Notes: generated by a model from the sequence alone, not told the origin. 64,000 nucleotides of DNA from Actinostola sp. cb2023 (GCA_033675265.1 JAUJYZ010000806.1:1-64000), one strand, 5' to 3'. Positions 33,701-45,133 are shown, counted from the first letter of the stretch. A program made the numbers and translations.

Positions 33701-35115
33701 TGGCGTGGTACTTGTGGTAAACTCCTCTTCAGCGGCGCCATCTTGAATTGAAATGAAAACATGTCACAATCGGCTAAAAGCACAGGTATCCCGAACATTT
33801 GTTTTGGGATGCCTGTGGTAAAAATCGCTGGATATTCGTAGGCGCATGGGACGAATTAAGTTTACTATACCTTGTTGTTCGTCAAGTACAAGTTGATGTG
33901 CTGGTTCTGTTTCAATATTTTCTATGCCAGAAACGCATCTTACTAAGAAAGAATAAATAAATAATCAAATAATTATATTGCATAATTAGAAGCATAAGTT
34001 ATGGCTAAGCTGCAGAATACCCCACACCTATTTTACATAACCTATTTTGCGTAACCTATAATTTGTCGTTCTCAGAGTGCCGCTACTAAAGCTGGATAGT
34101 TGTGGGGTATTCTGCAATTAAGTAATAAAAGTAAACTCTTTATTTCATGCTTTTACATAGCATGAGCTTATACCATACCTTTCTTGTTAAGATCTACTTC
34201 AACGATGTTGTTTGACTTGTCTTGTAAAGTCAGTTTTGATGGCATCAACCCAAATGTCTCGGCAAACCACAATGCTTTTTCAGCAAGCGTGCTAACAACC
34301 GGCAAATATGAGAACATAGAGTTAATGATCTTCAATTATTTGCAGCGAATAAGACTAATACCCAGTTCACACCAAGGCTGAACATGTTTTATAGTGGTTT
34401 TAACTAAACAGGTTTAGAAATTATACAACCTTTGGCACCGGCAAAAGTGCTGGTAAACTGCCCTATATGTTGCACTAGTATATTAACTTCAAGGTAGTTT
34501 GATTGTTGTGAAATTAGACGGTTTGGCGGTGTGAATGAAGTATCACGAGCAACAAAACCAGTCAAATGCATGCAATCTATTCTCTTTTTAATAGTCAATA
34601 GCTTACCCAACTTTAGCTATATTTCATTGTTGTTGCTTTTTTGACAATTTGTCGTGCATTTTACCATGATGGGCTAGTTTTTTACTTTCCTCCATTATCT
34701 CACATCGTTCTCGTAGAATCGAAGCCTCTTCCATCGATTCGTAAAGAGTGGCTACAATCTCTTCGTTTTCTTTCTTTAAATCTTTTTTATCTTTCAAAAG
34801 ATTGCTAACCACGTATCTTGGGGTGTACTCTACGTTGTCGGGGTACAGTTCCAACTCAAACCACTCGTCTTTTCGTTTCTGTCTTTAACAAAGTCAGTTT
34901 TTAACAAAGTTAACCCTCTTGATGAAAAGAGAAATTTTCGTACACAAAATGGATGTCACTCTTTCTCTTGATGATTTGTGAAGGCCGTATCCAATTTGTC
35001 TCAAAGTTTCCTGTAGCATATCAAACACGAATGTACAGTGTCCTCTTATCTGACCCCAGTGCCACAGCGCTCTTCCTTGCAACTCCACGTAAAAATTGGG
35101 ATCAAATCCAGACAT
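30769..35115 (-). CDS. Multi-exon RNase H-fold transposase-like gene, RAG1-core-like, with SAP-like tail
   Basis: Minus-strand exons with GT/AG junctions: about 35,115-34,94x (start uncertain), 34,882-34,665, 34,291-34,181, 33,942-33,871, 33,741-33,419, 33,336-33,289, 33,144-33,043, 32,851-32,687, 32,413-31,907, 31,746-31,672, 31,407-31,257 and 31,166-30,769. Most phases join cleanly. Motifs in order: 'ALWFAETFGLMPSKLTL'; 'VKIAGDGAKMS...FSFALL' (presumed first Asp); 'EFFLGGDYK'/'ANSSHSCIWCK' with a Cys pair; 'GKPLFNIPVDHVVCDELHML' (presumed second Asp); 'ITPYIHILIYHAGDVLQKYG'; 'FSGQ/EVEKKNDDFRRYF' (presumed catalytic Glu, across a splice). The C-terminus (30,790-30,900) 'RNDLVLILEGL...KQELIDKI' looks like a SAP DNA-binding motif. 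The order and spacing recall vertebrate RAG1: GDG, CTLC, D.LH, the HVPE...GS region, then E..NK.FRR. The frame breaks once near 32,800 and the junction 34,665/34,291 is unresolved, so this copy may be inactive or the sequence slightly wrong. Confidence 0.65.
31469..31628. repeat. Hairpin MITE in a transposase intron
   Basis: GGGTAAAAGGAAAACTGTAA at the left is matched by TTACAGTTTTC...TTTTACCC at the right; inner arms share GTTTTGAGCCTTGGCCCTT and its complement. 160 bp, lying in the intron between exons 31,672 and 31,407. Confidence 0.85.
34012..34115. repeat. 104-bp TIR element in a transposase intron
   Basis: GCAGAATACCCCACA at 34,012 and TGTGGGGTATTCTGC ending at 34,115 are perfect 15-bp inverted ends. 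It lies in the intron between exons 34,181 and 33,942. No target duplication was identified. Confidence 0.8.
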
Positions 35116-35119
35116 TGAT

Positions 35120-35885
35120 GGCTCCCTGACGTGAATCCATAGTGGATTTATGGGTTCAGGAAGATTGATCTTGGAAGGAGGAAACTCGAAAGTATGTTGA
35201 ATTCAATATTGCAATAAGACTAAAGCGTGTTGTTAACGGTATGATTTACAAGCCGGTAGTGGTAGGGGTTTACGCGGGTTAAGCAATTCAAATCTCCCGC
35301 CAAACTCCCAAGAGACATCACACGTTAAATTGCGGCTGTTCCAGCTAATTGATCACGGTCCCTAATCAGTTGATTCGGCTCAACAAACTAATTGTCATAA
35401 GCGGCTGAAAATCCTGAATTTTGAAAAAATTGTAGATTTTAAATCGCGGTAGTGGGTTTTTCTTATCCGTTTGAAACGATCAAAGTATCATTTTAAAGCT
35501 TCTTTTCCGGACTACAAGATGCCCCGCGAAATTTAGTTGTAAGACTTATATTTTCTTCAGAAGAAGACATTAAATATTAGCCCTGCCAATATCCCATATT
35601 GATAATACTGAAAACACGCTCATATTCTGAGAACCAAGGTAGTTGCTTTTTTGAAACGTTAAGCTCAAAGTAATGCCTCATTTGCTTCATCGTTTATTCC
35701 TCTACGACAAGCTTGACGAAATTTTGGTTTTAATTGTAAAACAAAGCTGCACGAGCTATTTTAGTAACTGATATTGTAAGCTTTTCGTGCTCTTTCTCTG
35801 TATTTGAATCTCCCGCCACTAATTAATTACTCAATGGATCAATGATCTCGGGGCATTTAATGAGATTCAAGATATGATATGTCCA
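35120..35885. other. 5' flank of the transposase gene and right subterminal region
   Basis: No motif-bearing frame. It probably contains the transposase promoter; no TATA box stands out. Confidence 0.35.
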
Positions 35886-35901
35886 GCCATTCTGGGCGAT
35901 G
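35886..35901 (-). repeat. Right TIR of the 8.2-kb element
   Basis: GCCATTCTGGGCGATG, exact inverse complement of 27,686-27,701. The sequence right of it (TTTGAAATTTCTGCC) continues the interrupted foldback repeat. Confidence 0.75.
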
Positions 35902-35949
35902 ATTTGAAATTTCTGCCATTTTGTTACTAAAAATAGCACAAAATGGTGG
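35902..35949 (+). mobile_element. Right continuation of the interrupted foldback repeat
   Basis: TTTGAAATTTCTGCC, then GCCATTTTGTTACTAAAAAT and AGCACAAAATGG match the centre of the 1,067-1,688 foldback and stop at about 35,949. The second arm is missing. Confidence 0.7.
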
Positions 35950-36932
35950 TGGTTCTCAATAGAAGTTCATCACACAGCTCCTTGAATTCTTCTGCACTGT
36001 CGGTGTCGAGCTGGTTCGCTTTCTTATTGCGGTGGTCTTTGAAATGTTATTCGCACAATTTTATGTGCGACGAATCACTGTAAACATGTGATATTCCCGC
36101 CATATTTGCTCCGGCCATGTCAGTGCACCAACCAATCGGATTAAATTTAACAGGCTTCATTGCTATTTTACCTAATGCGCCATTGAAGAGTGTCCAGAAC
36201 AGTTCTATGTTAACACTGTTTTCACCTCCAAATGGCTCGGTATCTTTCTTTACTCTCCTCTTTATGTTTGCTCTCCTTTACTCTCCTCTTTCTCTATAGT
36301 GTCTCAGTCCATTTGCTGTTTAAATGCTGAGAGAACAAAAGCTGACTGTATCCCGTTGGTTTAATGTTTGGGTTTTTCTTTACAATATCTTCAACAATTT
36401 TAGTGTCTATCTTTTCCAATTTCGTTATTATGGGACAGGTATGTTGTCCGATATGGTGAACAGTGACCTTTGACTTGCCATAGCTTAAGTATCGATGTGT
36501 GATACATACTACATACTACATACATACTACACTTTCTCGCCGCATCCTTTACAAAATTTTGTTTCTTCCAAATTGTTTTCGAATTGTGTCATATTTCTGA
36601 CTCCATGCACTTTAAACGGGCGGCGTTCGAAGTTGCACTTACTTGAACCTTTACAGTCAGCAAAGCGTGTGCAGTTGTGGCCTTTCCATCCAGTTGGACA
36701 AGTCTTTTTCCAATTCCTCCCGTCGTTTGAGAACGTTGATGTTTTGAGGCGAATATCCTTTTATTTCATAAACCCTTAAACCATCGATCCCCTCCTGCAA
36801 TTGTGAGTCCCTTTATCTACATCTTCCCAAGCAGCAACAGTTATCTTACGTTGATTGGTTCCTTTCTCCTCATCACTGTAGTTGCTCTCAGATAAGCTAT
36901 CCTCGGTATCTAAATTACCAGACATTCTCCTT
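35950..36932 (-). pseudogene. Decayed MULE-like transposase gene with GCM/WRKY-type zinc finger
   Basis: Minus-strand fragments in order: a start region 'MSGNLDTEDSLSESNYSDEE' from about 36,926; a finger-like segment with 'SKCTFERRPFKVHG' near 36,640 and 'CKGCGEK' near 36,545, then 'HHIGQHTCP' near 36,440 (the H-x-C of a WRKY-GCM finger); 'VEDIVKKNPNIKPTGYSQL'; 'GWCTDMAGANMAGI' near 36,090; and 'FKDHRNKKA...EEFKELCDELL' near 36,030-35,960. Stops and frame shifts separate them, including a TACATAC microsatellite near 36,510 within the finger. The family is a MULE-type transposase in my judgement. Its 3' end abuts the foldback repeat. Confidence 0.5.
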
Positions 36933-38618
36933 GACCTGTTATAAATAATGACAATAATAATTAATATTATTAAATGACCGTGTATCTCGAAGCCTGGTAT
37001 CTAGCAAATCAAGCAATTTGATTGGTTAGATACCTGACCTATATACCTGATTTGGGTAGCTTGTCACATCTTTCTACCGTTCGGCTTGTATTCCGGATCA
37101 GTTGTACAAAATCCGCATCATAAAATGCACACTATGACGGTACTGCACGAATAGATCTTTGAATTTTGCGGACAAGCGAAGAAACAAACAACTATAATTT
37201 AGCTATTAACTTTACTAAATGCCAATCAAACTCACAACCGATAACCAATAAAAATATAGCATCTGACGCTGCCTGGCAACTACATACAGACTTGTACATT
37301 TGACATGACAGGTACATATGCACGCAAGCGAGGTCTTGTTTTATACTGACCGGTTTTCAATTTATTGTTCTTTTTAAATACTTTTAAAATTGGTTCTACC
37401 GAAAGTACCCAAATTAGGTTCAGACCGGCCCTCACGGCACACTGAGTAATTTAGAAACCGTAAGCAAATCAGTGCCTGTAGACCGGTGTTAAATGCAAAT
37501 TCACATACGCTATGTACAGTCGTTTGATCAGTTTATTCAATAGCACTGTTGACAGAAGGATTTCAGATATCTGATCAATGTGTTATAATCCGCTAATAAT
37601 TCAGTGGTTTTATACAAAGGGAATAGGTTCTCCTGCTGCGCAACTTCTGACTTTCAAAGATATAAATTTGAAACCTTTCTTGGTTGTCGTGGTTGGTTTC
37701 TAGAACAGGAGGTTGTACTCGCCAGATGCCATTGATTTGATATTGACTTGATGTAGTCATTGGATCTGGATACTGGTACTAGTATTTTTCTACGTTGCTG
37801 TTTGAGTAAATAGTCCAGGAGCAAAGACCTGAAACCCAGACTACAGAAAAGGTTTGATATTGGATTCACTTAGACCAAGACCTGCTCTTTCAGGCTAGAT
37901 ACTATAGGTAAATTCATTGGCTGATGAGGAAATTCCATGTTGAATATCCACCTGAAAATTTTTGAGTCTATCGTGCGTTGCAAAGAAAGCCAGTGCAGTG
38001 TTCAGTCTTTCGCTACGCTTAGCCAATAGGAATTAAGCAAAATTGAATACTAAAATCAGTTTATTTGAAGGACAAAAGTTGTTTTCTTCAGTCGTTTTAA
38101 TGTCTACATTTACGGATAATCTACAACAGTAACACAGTCATAGATCTAGATATGGATAACCAGTTCATAGGTGACGAAAACAATCAGAAAGAAGGCTAAC
38201 ATCGATGACAGGGGAGAAAAGTTCTCAACTTTTCACAATCACTGAATCAGTCTTGTCAAACTTGTAAGTAAGAAAGTTTTCTGATATTATTCTGTTTAAC
38301 AAAGAAGTTAATAGGAAATATATAAAACTACAGACTTATTCTATCCTCATAATTTTTTTATAGATCGTTCAAATTTTCTCTACTGACCGTTTGTTGTTGT
38401 ACTTTCAAACCGATCAGAGGACTGCTGCTCATTGATGGATTTGTTAACTACGTAACAAATGGCAATGGATTTGAGACAAAGCCATATTTATTGATAAGCA
38501 TGCAGAGGGGAAAGCTCTGATTCAGTAATTGTGAAGCCATGCATGTACAACTACAACAACTCAGTGAACAGGAGGAGGAGATTGGAAAAAAGCAGAGCTT
38601 TATCTGTAATTCCTCATT

Positions 38619-38649
<31 letters not shown>

Positions 38650-39700
38650 ACAAGTCTGGCAAAGCCGGCAGCCGATCAACATTTGACAACAAATCCAAGT
38701 CATTGACGAAGATGCCCGTGAAGACGCCACTTGTCCCAAACGTTGTGCAGTTTGAATTAACCACTCCGCTGCTTCTCTTAACATGCTTTCCGGTGAATTA
38801 GCCATAATTTTTACACAAACTGCGGCGGAGACTGCAAAGACTATGATGAAAGAAGTGCTGTTGTAAAACTCACATGGCCATTGTGTTGGGTCCAGGCCCT
38901 CGCCTGTTTTTAAAACGACAAGGAACGCCTGGTAGAAGTGAGAAGTCAGAACATGAGCATTCACAAATCAGGACGAAACAAGATATCCGAATTTCGGATT
39001 ATGAACTGAGTAAATTGTTGTTCAGAAGGAAATACAGAATACTTTGTATCGTTTTAATAGTCAGCAAATGTGACATGTTTAATATTCAATTCAGCAAGAA
39101 AATGGTAATGTTTTAGAGTGATACTCAGAGCATGGCGCCGTACGTTATAATTTGGGAAGTCAGGAAACGCGGGGCATGATCAGTTGGAACTCAAGGAAAG
39201 TGGCACGTTTGGTTTTGTAAGTCAAAAGACGTGACAAAGTTATATTCCAAAGCCAGGAAATGGGGAACATTTTACTTTGCAAGTTAGACAATGGAGAAAT
39301 GATTATTTTTAATTTTTACCTTGAAAACGCGCCATAAGCTTACTTAATTGCCCTATACCACTATGACGTCAAATCAAAACAATCTATTGTTTAAACGCTA
39401 AGGATCATGGTCGCTAGAGGGGGACAAAACAGCAACAACACAAAGGATTTCCCAAATAAATGTATTTTACAGACGGTCTGAAAGCGATAAAAGTCACCAA
39501 ACACAGTAAATATTGTGGGAAAAGTATCGATGAATATAATATCTGGAAACTAGCCAATTTGAAATCAAGCGAACCTCAGCAGAGCAGATTTAGTTCAAAA
39601 TTCTATTGTTCTTCACGATTCTGTCCCCCTCATAAATAAGCCGTTACGTCATAGTGGTATAGGGCAATTAACATTATGTGTTTTCGTAGGCGAAGTCAAA
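36933..39700. other. No gene recognised
   Basis: About 2.8 kb with short frames only. A minus-strand frame at 38,647-38,964 (105 codons) has no recognisable domain. A short ATT microsatellite lies near 38,630-38,650. Confidence 0.4.
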
Positions 39701-39819
39701 TAAAATAAAAATAAAAATACTGTTTCACGCTCTTATTGTTTGTACTCTATTATGTGAGTCAAGTGGATTTCATTTGCAACAACTCAATTGTTAACATAGA
39801 TCTTATAAAATTAAATTTC

Positions 39820-40321
39820 AGATCCTTGAAGGGGATCTGTGGTTTAACTTGGGAAGTAGTGGTTGGCCTTGTAGCTAACCTTGAAAGCTTGAGAGCTACG
39901 ACGACAAGAATATGTGCCAAGAGAACTGCCACTGGAACATCCAAGAAGATCCCTTTCAACTGATGATGTTGAGGGTCTTATTGCTCTCTTACACGAAATG
40001 CTGGGGCCAATCTTTGACCTGAAACAGTTCTATAGTGAGCTTCCTAAAATTCTCAATGAATTTCATAAGCGGATTGACCCACATCTACCCTTCTTCTATT
40101 GGACTGGAGCTAAGCAGCGTTATAGAGACTTTGAATTGCCAGACTTCCACAAACCATCTGCACCAGGAATAGTTGAAAGATTGGATATAGTGAATTTGTC
40201 CAGGAGAGGGGACCCAGGTGTGTGTGTAGCAAATAGAGCCTCTCTACCACAAAGAGGCCAACTCACAGTTAGAGCCCAGTTTCACAGAGCACCCATTGCA
40301 TTACCCCCTATGCTACACTGA
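39820..40321 (+). pseudogene. C-terminal fragment of an uncharacterised invertebrate mobile-element-type protein
   Basis: Two overlapping frames: 'ICGLTWEVVVGLVANLESL...CAKRTATGTS' to about 39,960, then after a frame change 'RRSLSTDDVEGLIALLHEML', 'ILNEFHKRIDPHLPFFYW', 'RYRDFELPDFHKPS' and a tail 'VRAQFHRAPIALPP' ending at the stop near 40,321. The 'STDDVE...LPFFYW...RYR' pattern matches the end of a protein family I remember from coral genomes without an assigned function. The rest of the gene is not in place. Confidence 0.45.
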
Positions 40322-41990
40322 GCCTATAGATTCATTAATCTAAATATTATTTTAATATTCACTTCGCCTTTGGCAAATAATATTGTTAAGTGTATGTACT
40401 TGTATATAGCTCACATTCATACAAGCATTTCTTTTCTAAAGTGCAATTTAGGAAATTGTTCAGTAACAGCAACATGTATAGTATAATACAAATATATCGA
40501 TATACATATACAATGTAGCAACAAGGTGAGGACCATAAAGAATGCTGGTATTGTTTTGTAATTTATTCAAAGCTGACTGATTTCTTGACCTAATTGACCC
40601 ATCTAAATTACATGAAATTCAGGTTAGCCTCACTTCCAAGATACAAAACAAAAGGAAAAATTAGAATAAGATCGGTCAATAATTGCAGGTATACATATAC
40701 AGTGATCATTTTTATTTATGCCTTCACATCTTAAGTACCCATTTTTTAATGTCTGCTTTTGCCTTGTTACTTTGAAAAGGAAAATTAGAAAAGGTGTATA
40801 CTTTCAAATTATTATAAGTTTTGTAACAGTGTATTATTCTTCCCTATGTATTGTTATTAATGAGTTATGGGAAGCAACTCTGGCCTGGGGCAAACCCAGA
40901 CCAGAGAGCAGTGTACGGTGGTGTGTGTGTGTGCATTACTTAACCCGGGTTGATTTTGGGAGGTGGGCGGGGCAACTGACGCTTGTAGCTTTGTGGGTTG
41001 ATGGAAGTGCATATTTAATGAGCATCATTTCCTTTATATCCGCATTAATTAATTCCCATGGGCATAATTTACATATTCAAATTACGTTTGAATAGCTACA
41101 AACTGAATCGATTGTCGGTACAAATGTACATAATTATTACAATCTTTCTGCAATGGAGTGCATATGTATTAATTATAAAGCCATATACAGAAACGTTTAG
41201 ACTAATAACATATTTAATATTTTTTCCAAGTTTTCAAGCCCAAATACATGTCTCAATAATATAGGGAAACAACTATTTATATATTGTAATTAATTAAATA
41301 TTAATTAATTAATTAATTAATTTGGAATTAATTAGATAAACAAAATAAATTCAATCATTCGGAACTCTGGCTGATTGTTTCTCTAATTCATTCATTTTGT
41401 ATTTTGTAAAATGTTTTTGAAAACAGGTGTATATATTTGGATATAATTTGGATATATAATAGCATGTAGAACTACAACAGTAACAGTTCATAGTTTAGAA
41501 AAAGTTGATTATGTTACCGGTATATTGAATCATGGGATTGTTTCATGATCAGTTAATTACTTAACATTCTTACTTGCTCCTATTACATGCTTATGCCAAA
41601 GGCCTTTCTTGGACAATGTTATGGTTATATAAAACCCAATCATTAAAAAAGTAGTCCAAAAGTGAATGCTTTTCACAAGAACCTTAAAATCAGAAGAATT
41701 GATACAAGGATGTACATATTGAGTTAGTTCACTAGGTATGTAGCCAACTTTGTCATAATTATCTTCAGACATAATGTAAACAGCAATAGCATTACTATCA
41801 TGAATATTTTCAGGCTCTGCTTGAACTTTAGCAAAAACAGATTTGTTGTATGTATGAATGATAACTGCCTAAAACGTTAAATGGCAAAGAATGTACATAA
41901 TCATCTTTTTGTAGATCTGAACAGTCAGAGTCACTAGAGTCAGGTTCATTAATCTCAAGAGGTTGTAATAATTGCTGAGCTTTACTCAAT
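40322..41990. other. No gene recognised; AT-rich with microsatellites
   Basis: A GT run lies near 40,921-40,932 and a TTAA-type run at 41,288-41,327. Frames at 40,718-41,095 and 41,557-41,772 (minus) show no motifs. Confidence 0.4.
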
Positions 41991-41999
41991 TCCTATAGG

Positions 42000-42893
42000 A
42001 CTTCATAGTCTTGGTCATCAACATGAATTGTATAATGTGATTTACATTCCATCTTCCCAACAGTTATATTCTCTTCAGTTTTTAATTCCTTTGCATTATC
42101 TTCTCTCATAGGCTTCATTTTGAGCAGCTCTTCTAATTGACACTGGACTTCTCTTCAATTTCCTCCATATTTGCGCAGTAATCTTGCTTTAACTACCTCG
42201 TACGCCACCTCTGAATATCCTAGACCTTTGATCGTTTCTAATGCGTCGCCTGACAGGCAGGATTCCAATCTCAACATTTTGAACTGGGCAGACAATGAAG
42301 TCTGGTCAACACAACTAGTGAATGTAGCGTGCCAATGAGGGAATTCGGTTTTATTTCCACTAAAGATTGGTATTTTAATTCGCTCTAGGTTTCTGATACC
42401 ACTGGGACCTTCATTTTTGCTTGAATTGTTGTCACCAGATGAAAATTGAATTGTTCTCATGAGATGAACTTGGAATTACCGGCGGTGTCGAACCCATTGT
42501 AGCACATGCTGTTGATGTCAAAACTTGTCGAGCGATGCTCGCTTCTCTCTCGATTCTATCTGTTAATTCATCAGCCTCTTCGCCAGTTTTTCTTTCCAAA
42601 TCCACCTCTTTTTGCTTCTTGTAAATAAGTCCTAATTCATCAATTAGGTCTAGTGTCTTGTCTTTTAGCTCCTCGAAGTGTTCTAATATATCTTTGATGT
42701 CGTCAATGTCGCCTTCTTGTCGCGACAACACTTTGGCCGCCAACGTGTTCAGGAGTTTCGTAATATTACTCTTATTCTTTCGCTTATCTCGCTTATCTCG
42801 CTTTAAATCGTCCACTTTCGATTCCCAATTATCGACACTGTCTTTCTCCGAGTCTGCCATAACAGTTCCAGTTCCAAGTCGTCGGACGAACAC
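42000..42893 (-). pseudogene. BEL/Pao gag fragment (second element)
   Basis: Minus strand. The 42,893-42,432 frame is acidic and coiled-coil-like ('ILEHFEELKDKTLDLIDELG'). A shifted frame, 42,460-42,155, holds the DUF1759 gag core: 'KIPIFSGNKTEFPHWHATF', 'LRLESCLSGDALETIKGLG', 'VVKARLLRKYG'. After a stop, similarity goes on briefly ('QCQLEELLKMK') and then turns into an acidic tail of unknown origin. Protease, RT and integrase are absent. Upstream at 43,060-43,075 the minus strand reads TGGTCCTTCGAGCCGG, a likely primer-binding site. Confidence 0.65.
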
Positions 42894-43059
42894 ACAAATA
42901 TGAATCCAAATTCACCGAGTTTTAAAAAGCAACGGCCGTTGTACGAAGCGGTCGTCTGAAGGTCGAAATCCAAGTCGAAATATCCAAATAGTAATCGAAG
43001 TACTGTAAATCAAATCCGTACTTAAATTCAAAACTGTAATCGTACTGATCGCTGTGGAT

Positions 43060-43075
43060 CCGGCTCGAAGGACCA
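43060..43075 (-). other. Probable primer-binding site of the gag-only BEL remnant
   Basis: TGGTCCTTCGAGCCGG on the minus strand, starting with TGG as expected for a tRNA 3'-end complement, about 170 bases upstream of the gag start. The LTR that should adjoin it could not be delimited. Confidence 0.5.
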
Positions 43076-43959
43076 GATTAATGGTTGTTCCCGAAAAGTC
43101 TGAAGTTAGTCAAAACATGATTACAACAAATATTCCTTCGTCCATCTTTACTTGTCGACAACCATGTGCTCACTTTACAAAATCACGTGACTTATTTTAC
43201 ACAGGGATCCCAAAGGGGGTCTAATTTTGGGTCTCAACATCATCTCTGGTAAGCTTATGAAAGTCAACATGTGACGCCATCAGTTCGCCAATATCACAGG
43301 AGATTGGGGTGGATGAAATACTTGATGTCTCCCCATAGAGGAATCGGTGAAATAAGATCATTATAGAAGCTGAATGAGCAGATAATAAATGGGGGTCACC
43401 GACATCGCTATGGAGCCAAATTTCTTCAAAGTATACCCTTTTTCTGATCGAAAATTACGTGCGTTAAATCCATGGAAAGTCGAGAATGACAGGTATTTTT
43501 TTGTAGAAAAACTAAACGGATTGCTAAAATTTTCCTCAAATGGCTATCTAAGAGTTTATAGAATAAAATTATGTACAAAGATTTGTGAATATATAGAAAC
43601 AACCTGTAGTTTTTGGCTCATATTTACAGTCACCACGTAGCCACCGACGACTCTTTCGCGTGAAGGTAGGTTGAAGTTTTCATCTAAATTCGTGTTTTTA
43701 TCAAAATCTAACCATGTTTTTTTCTTTAAATTTGGTACATGGGGAGCTTTTATGATTCTTTGTAAAATCACAAAATAAAAAATGGGGGTCACCGGTATCG
43801 TTCTCGAGATATTAGCCGATGAAAATCGTCTACGTAACATGCGTGACTGGCTGCCATCTTGGACGTGAGGAAAGAGGACTGGACCGAGATGATTCGAACC
43901 TTGATTTTATGCGCAAAAAAGATGCGCGTGAACAATGCGCGCGAATGTCCTTAATGAAA
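43076..43959. other. Possible LTR remnant, then a short direct repeat
   Basis: Sequence just above 43,076 may be the LTR of the gag-only BEL copy. ATGGGGGTCACCG occurs at about 43,390 and again near 43,782, followed by different sequence. No gene recognised. Confidence 0.35.
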
Positions 43960-44255
43960 TTTTATGTTATCATTAATGTGCCTATGAAACGAAAAAACAG
44001 ACCCCGTTTTTATTTGCTATTACGAAAGTTTACTATTTGCTTGTTTACATGGCGTTAATAAAAAGTGAATTGAGCTACGGGAACATTTTTTATTTCGCGC
44101 ACGAAGTTGGCCATTTTGGGTTTCAAAGTGCGACAATTCCCGCTCGGTCAAACTATAGAAATGTGACGTCATAAGTTGTACAAACAAAGGCATACACAAC
44201 TTATGACATCACCGAGCCATTGTCAAGGGACCAGTCTCTTGTCGCACATTTTGGT
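43960..44255 (-). repeat. Inverse copy of the repeat at the window start
   Basis: Reads as the reverse complement of 1-480: GTGCCTATGAAACGAAAAAA, then the GAATTGAGC...GGGAACATTTTTTATTTCG part, and TATAGAAATGTGACGTCA. It has one copy of the unit that is duplicated at the window start. A further TTTCGTTTCATAGG fragment lies near 44,383. Confidence 0.8.
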
Positions 44256-44429
44256 TGATAATGATAATTTTCGAACCGCAAAAAGAAATGTTCGCACGCT
44301 CAAAGTTGATGTTTAAATACAGCAAATGTTCAGAGAAAGACCAAACAACAATAATGTACAATAAAACAAAGGATCGACATTTTCGTTTCATAGGTACTTT
44401 AAGTGAAGAGAACATATATATGTCTTCCT

Positions 44430-45120
44430 TGGATTGTGCTTAATACAAAATTTTCTGACTTACTAGGATTGCTTCTGTCAAATCCTTCAATTCCAGTATC
44501 ACTAACAGGCTCTGATAGTACCATGCACCTCAATACTTATATCCACATCTAACAAAAATAATGCATAGGTTCAACCTTACAACCTTATACCATATGCCAG
44601 TCATAATGCACATGTCAGTTAAGTAGCTTTTACATGATTGATCATGAAAAAATCAGAGGACTAATGTTTAATACTGTTACAGCATGCCAGACACTTCAGG
44701 GCTTAGTTACATCATCAATATATTAAGCATCAAAGCAGTTTTCCATTCAATTAAGCTTTTTATATGGAAATATAATTTAAAGTGAGAGCCTTAGATGAGC
44801 TTATATAATTTTTTGGGGAAAATGCCAGTTATTCTATATTCAAATGTATATAGCAATTTTAAAAGGCTGATTGGTTGATCTATTCATGCACAATCAACCA
44901 TAAACGGATCTGATAGACAGATGTTTAATTCTTCTGAATGACAAAAGCTTCAGTACACAAACAATACAACATGATTTACTGAAGAATTATTAGAAAAAAT
45001 AGAACTTCAAAGCCCCTTCTGGGCTTGAAAACTGTGAGTTAATATATGCAATAGGTGTATCTGCTAAATAACAAAACAGGGTTGGACATGTTAACTACTA
45101 GTTCAATGAATATGTTCAGC
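44430..45120. other. No gene recognised
   Basis: AT-rich sequence; no motif-bearing frame. Confidence 0.4.
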
Positions 45121-45133
45121 ATGAAAGTGAATT

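Larger units (their letters stand above)
27686..35901. mobile_element. 8.2-kb DNA element with 16-bp TIRs carrying three genes
   Basis: CATCGCCCAGAATGGC at 27,686-27,701 is repeated in exact inverse at 35,886-35,901. The two copies sit precisely where a diverged foldback repeat is interrupted: sequence left of 27,686 and right of 35,901 joins up into the uninterrupted copy at about 1,330-1,400. AT on both sides may be a 2-bp target duplication. Inside are a multi-exon transposase-like gene (minus), a divergent zinc-finger/chromodomain pair with histone-type 3' ends, and small hairpins in introns. The TIR does not begin with the CACAGTG-type heptamer of RAG/Transib elements. Seen: TIR and interruption. 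Inferred: that all three genes belong to one element. Confidence 0.7.

Noticed and set aside
27686..35901. Calling the 8.2-kb element a Transib or ProtoRAG
   Set aside because: No CACAGTG-type terminal heptamer, no 5-bp duplication and no RAG2-like kelch gene. Only the catalytic-core motif order is RAG1-like.
43860..43960. tRNA-like B box (GATTCGAACC)
   Set aside because: No A box or cloverleaf can be formed around it; no tRNA gene was seen anywhere in the window.
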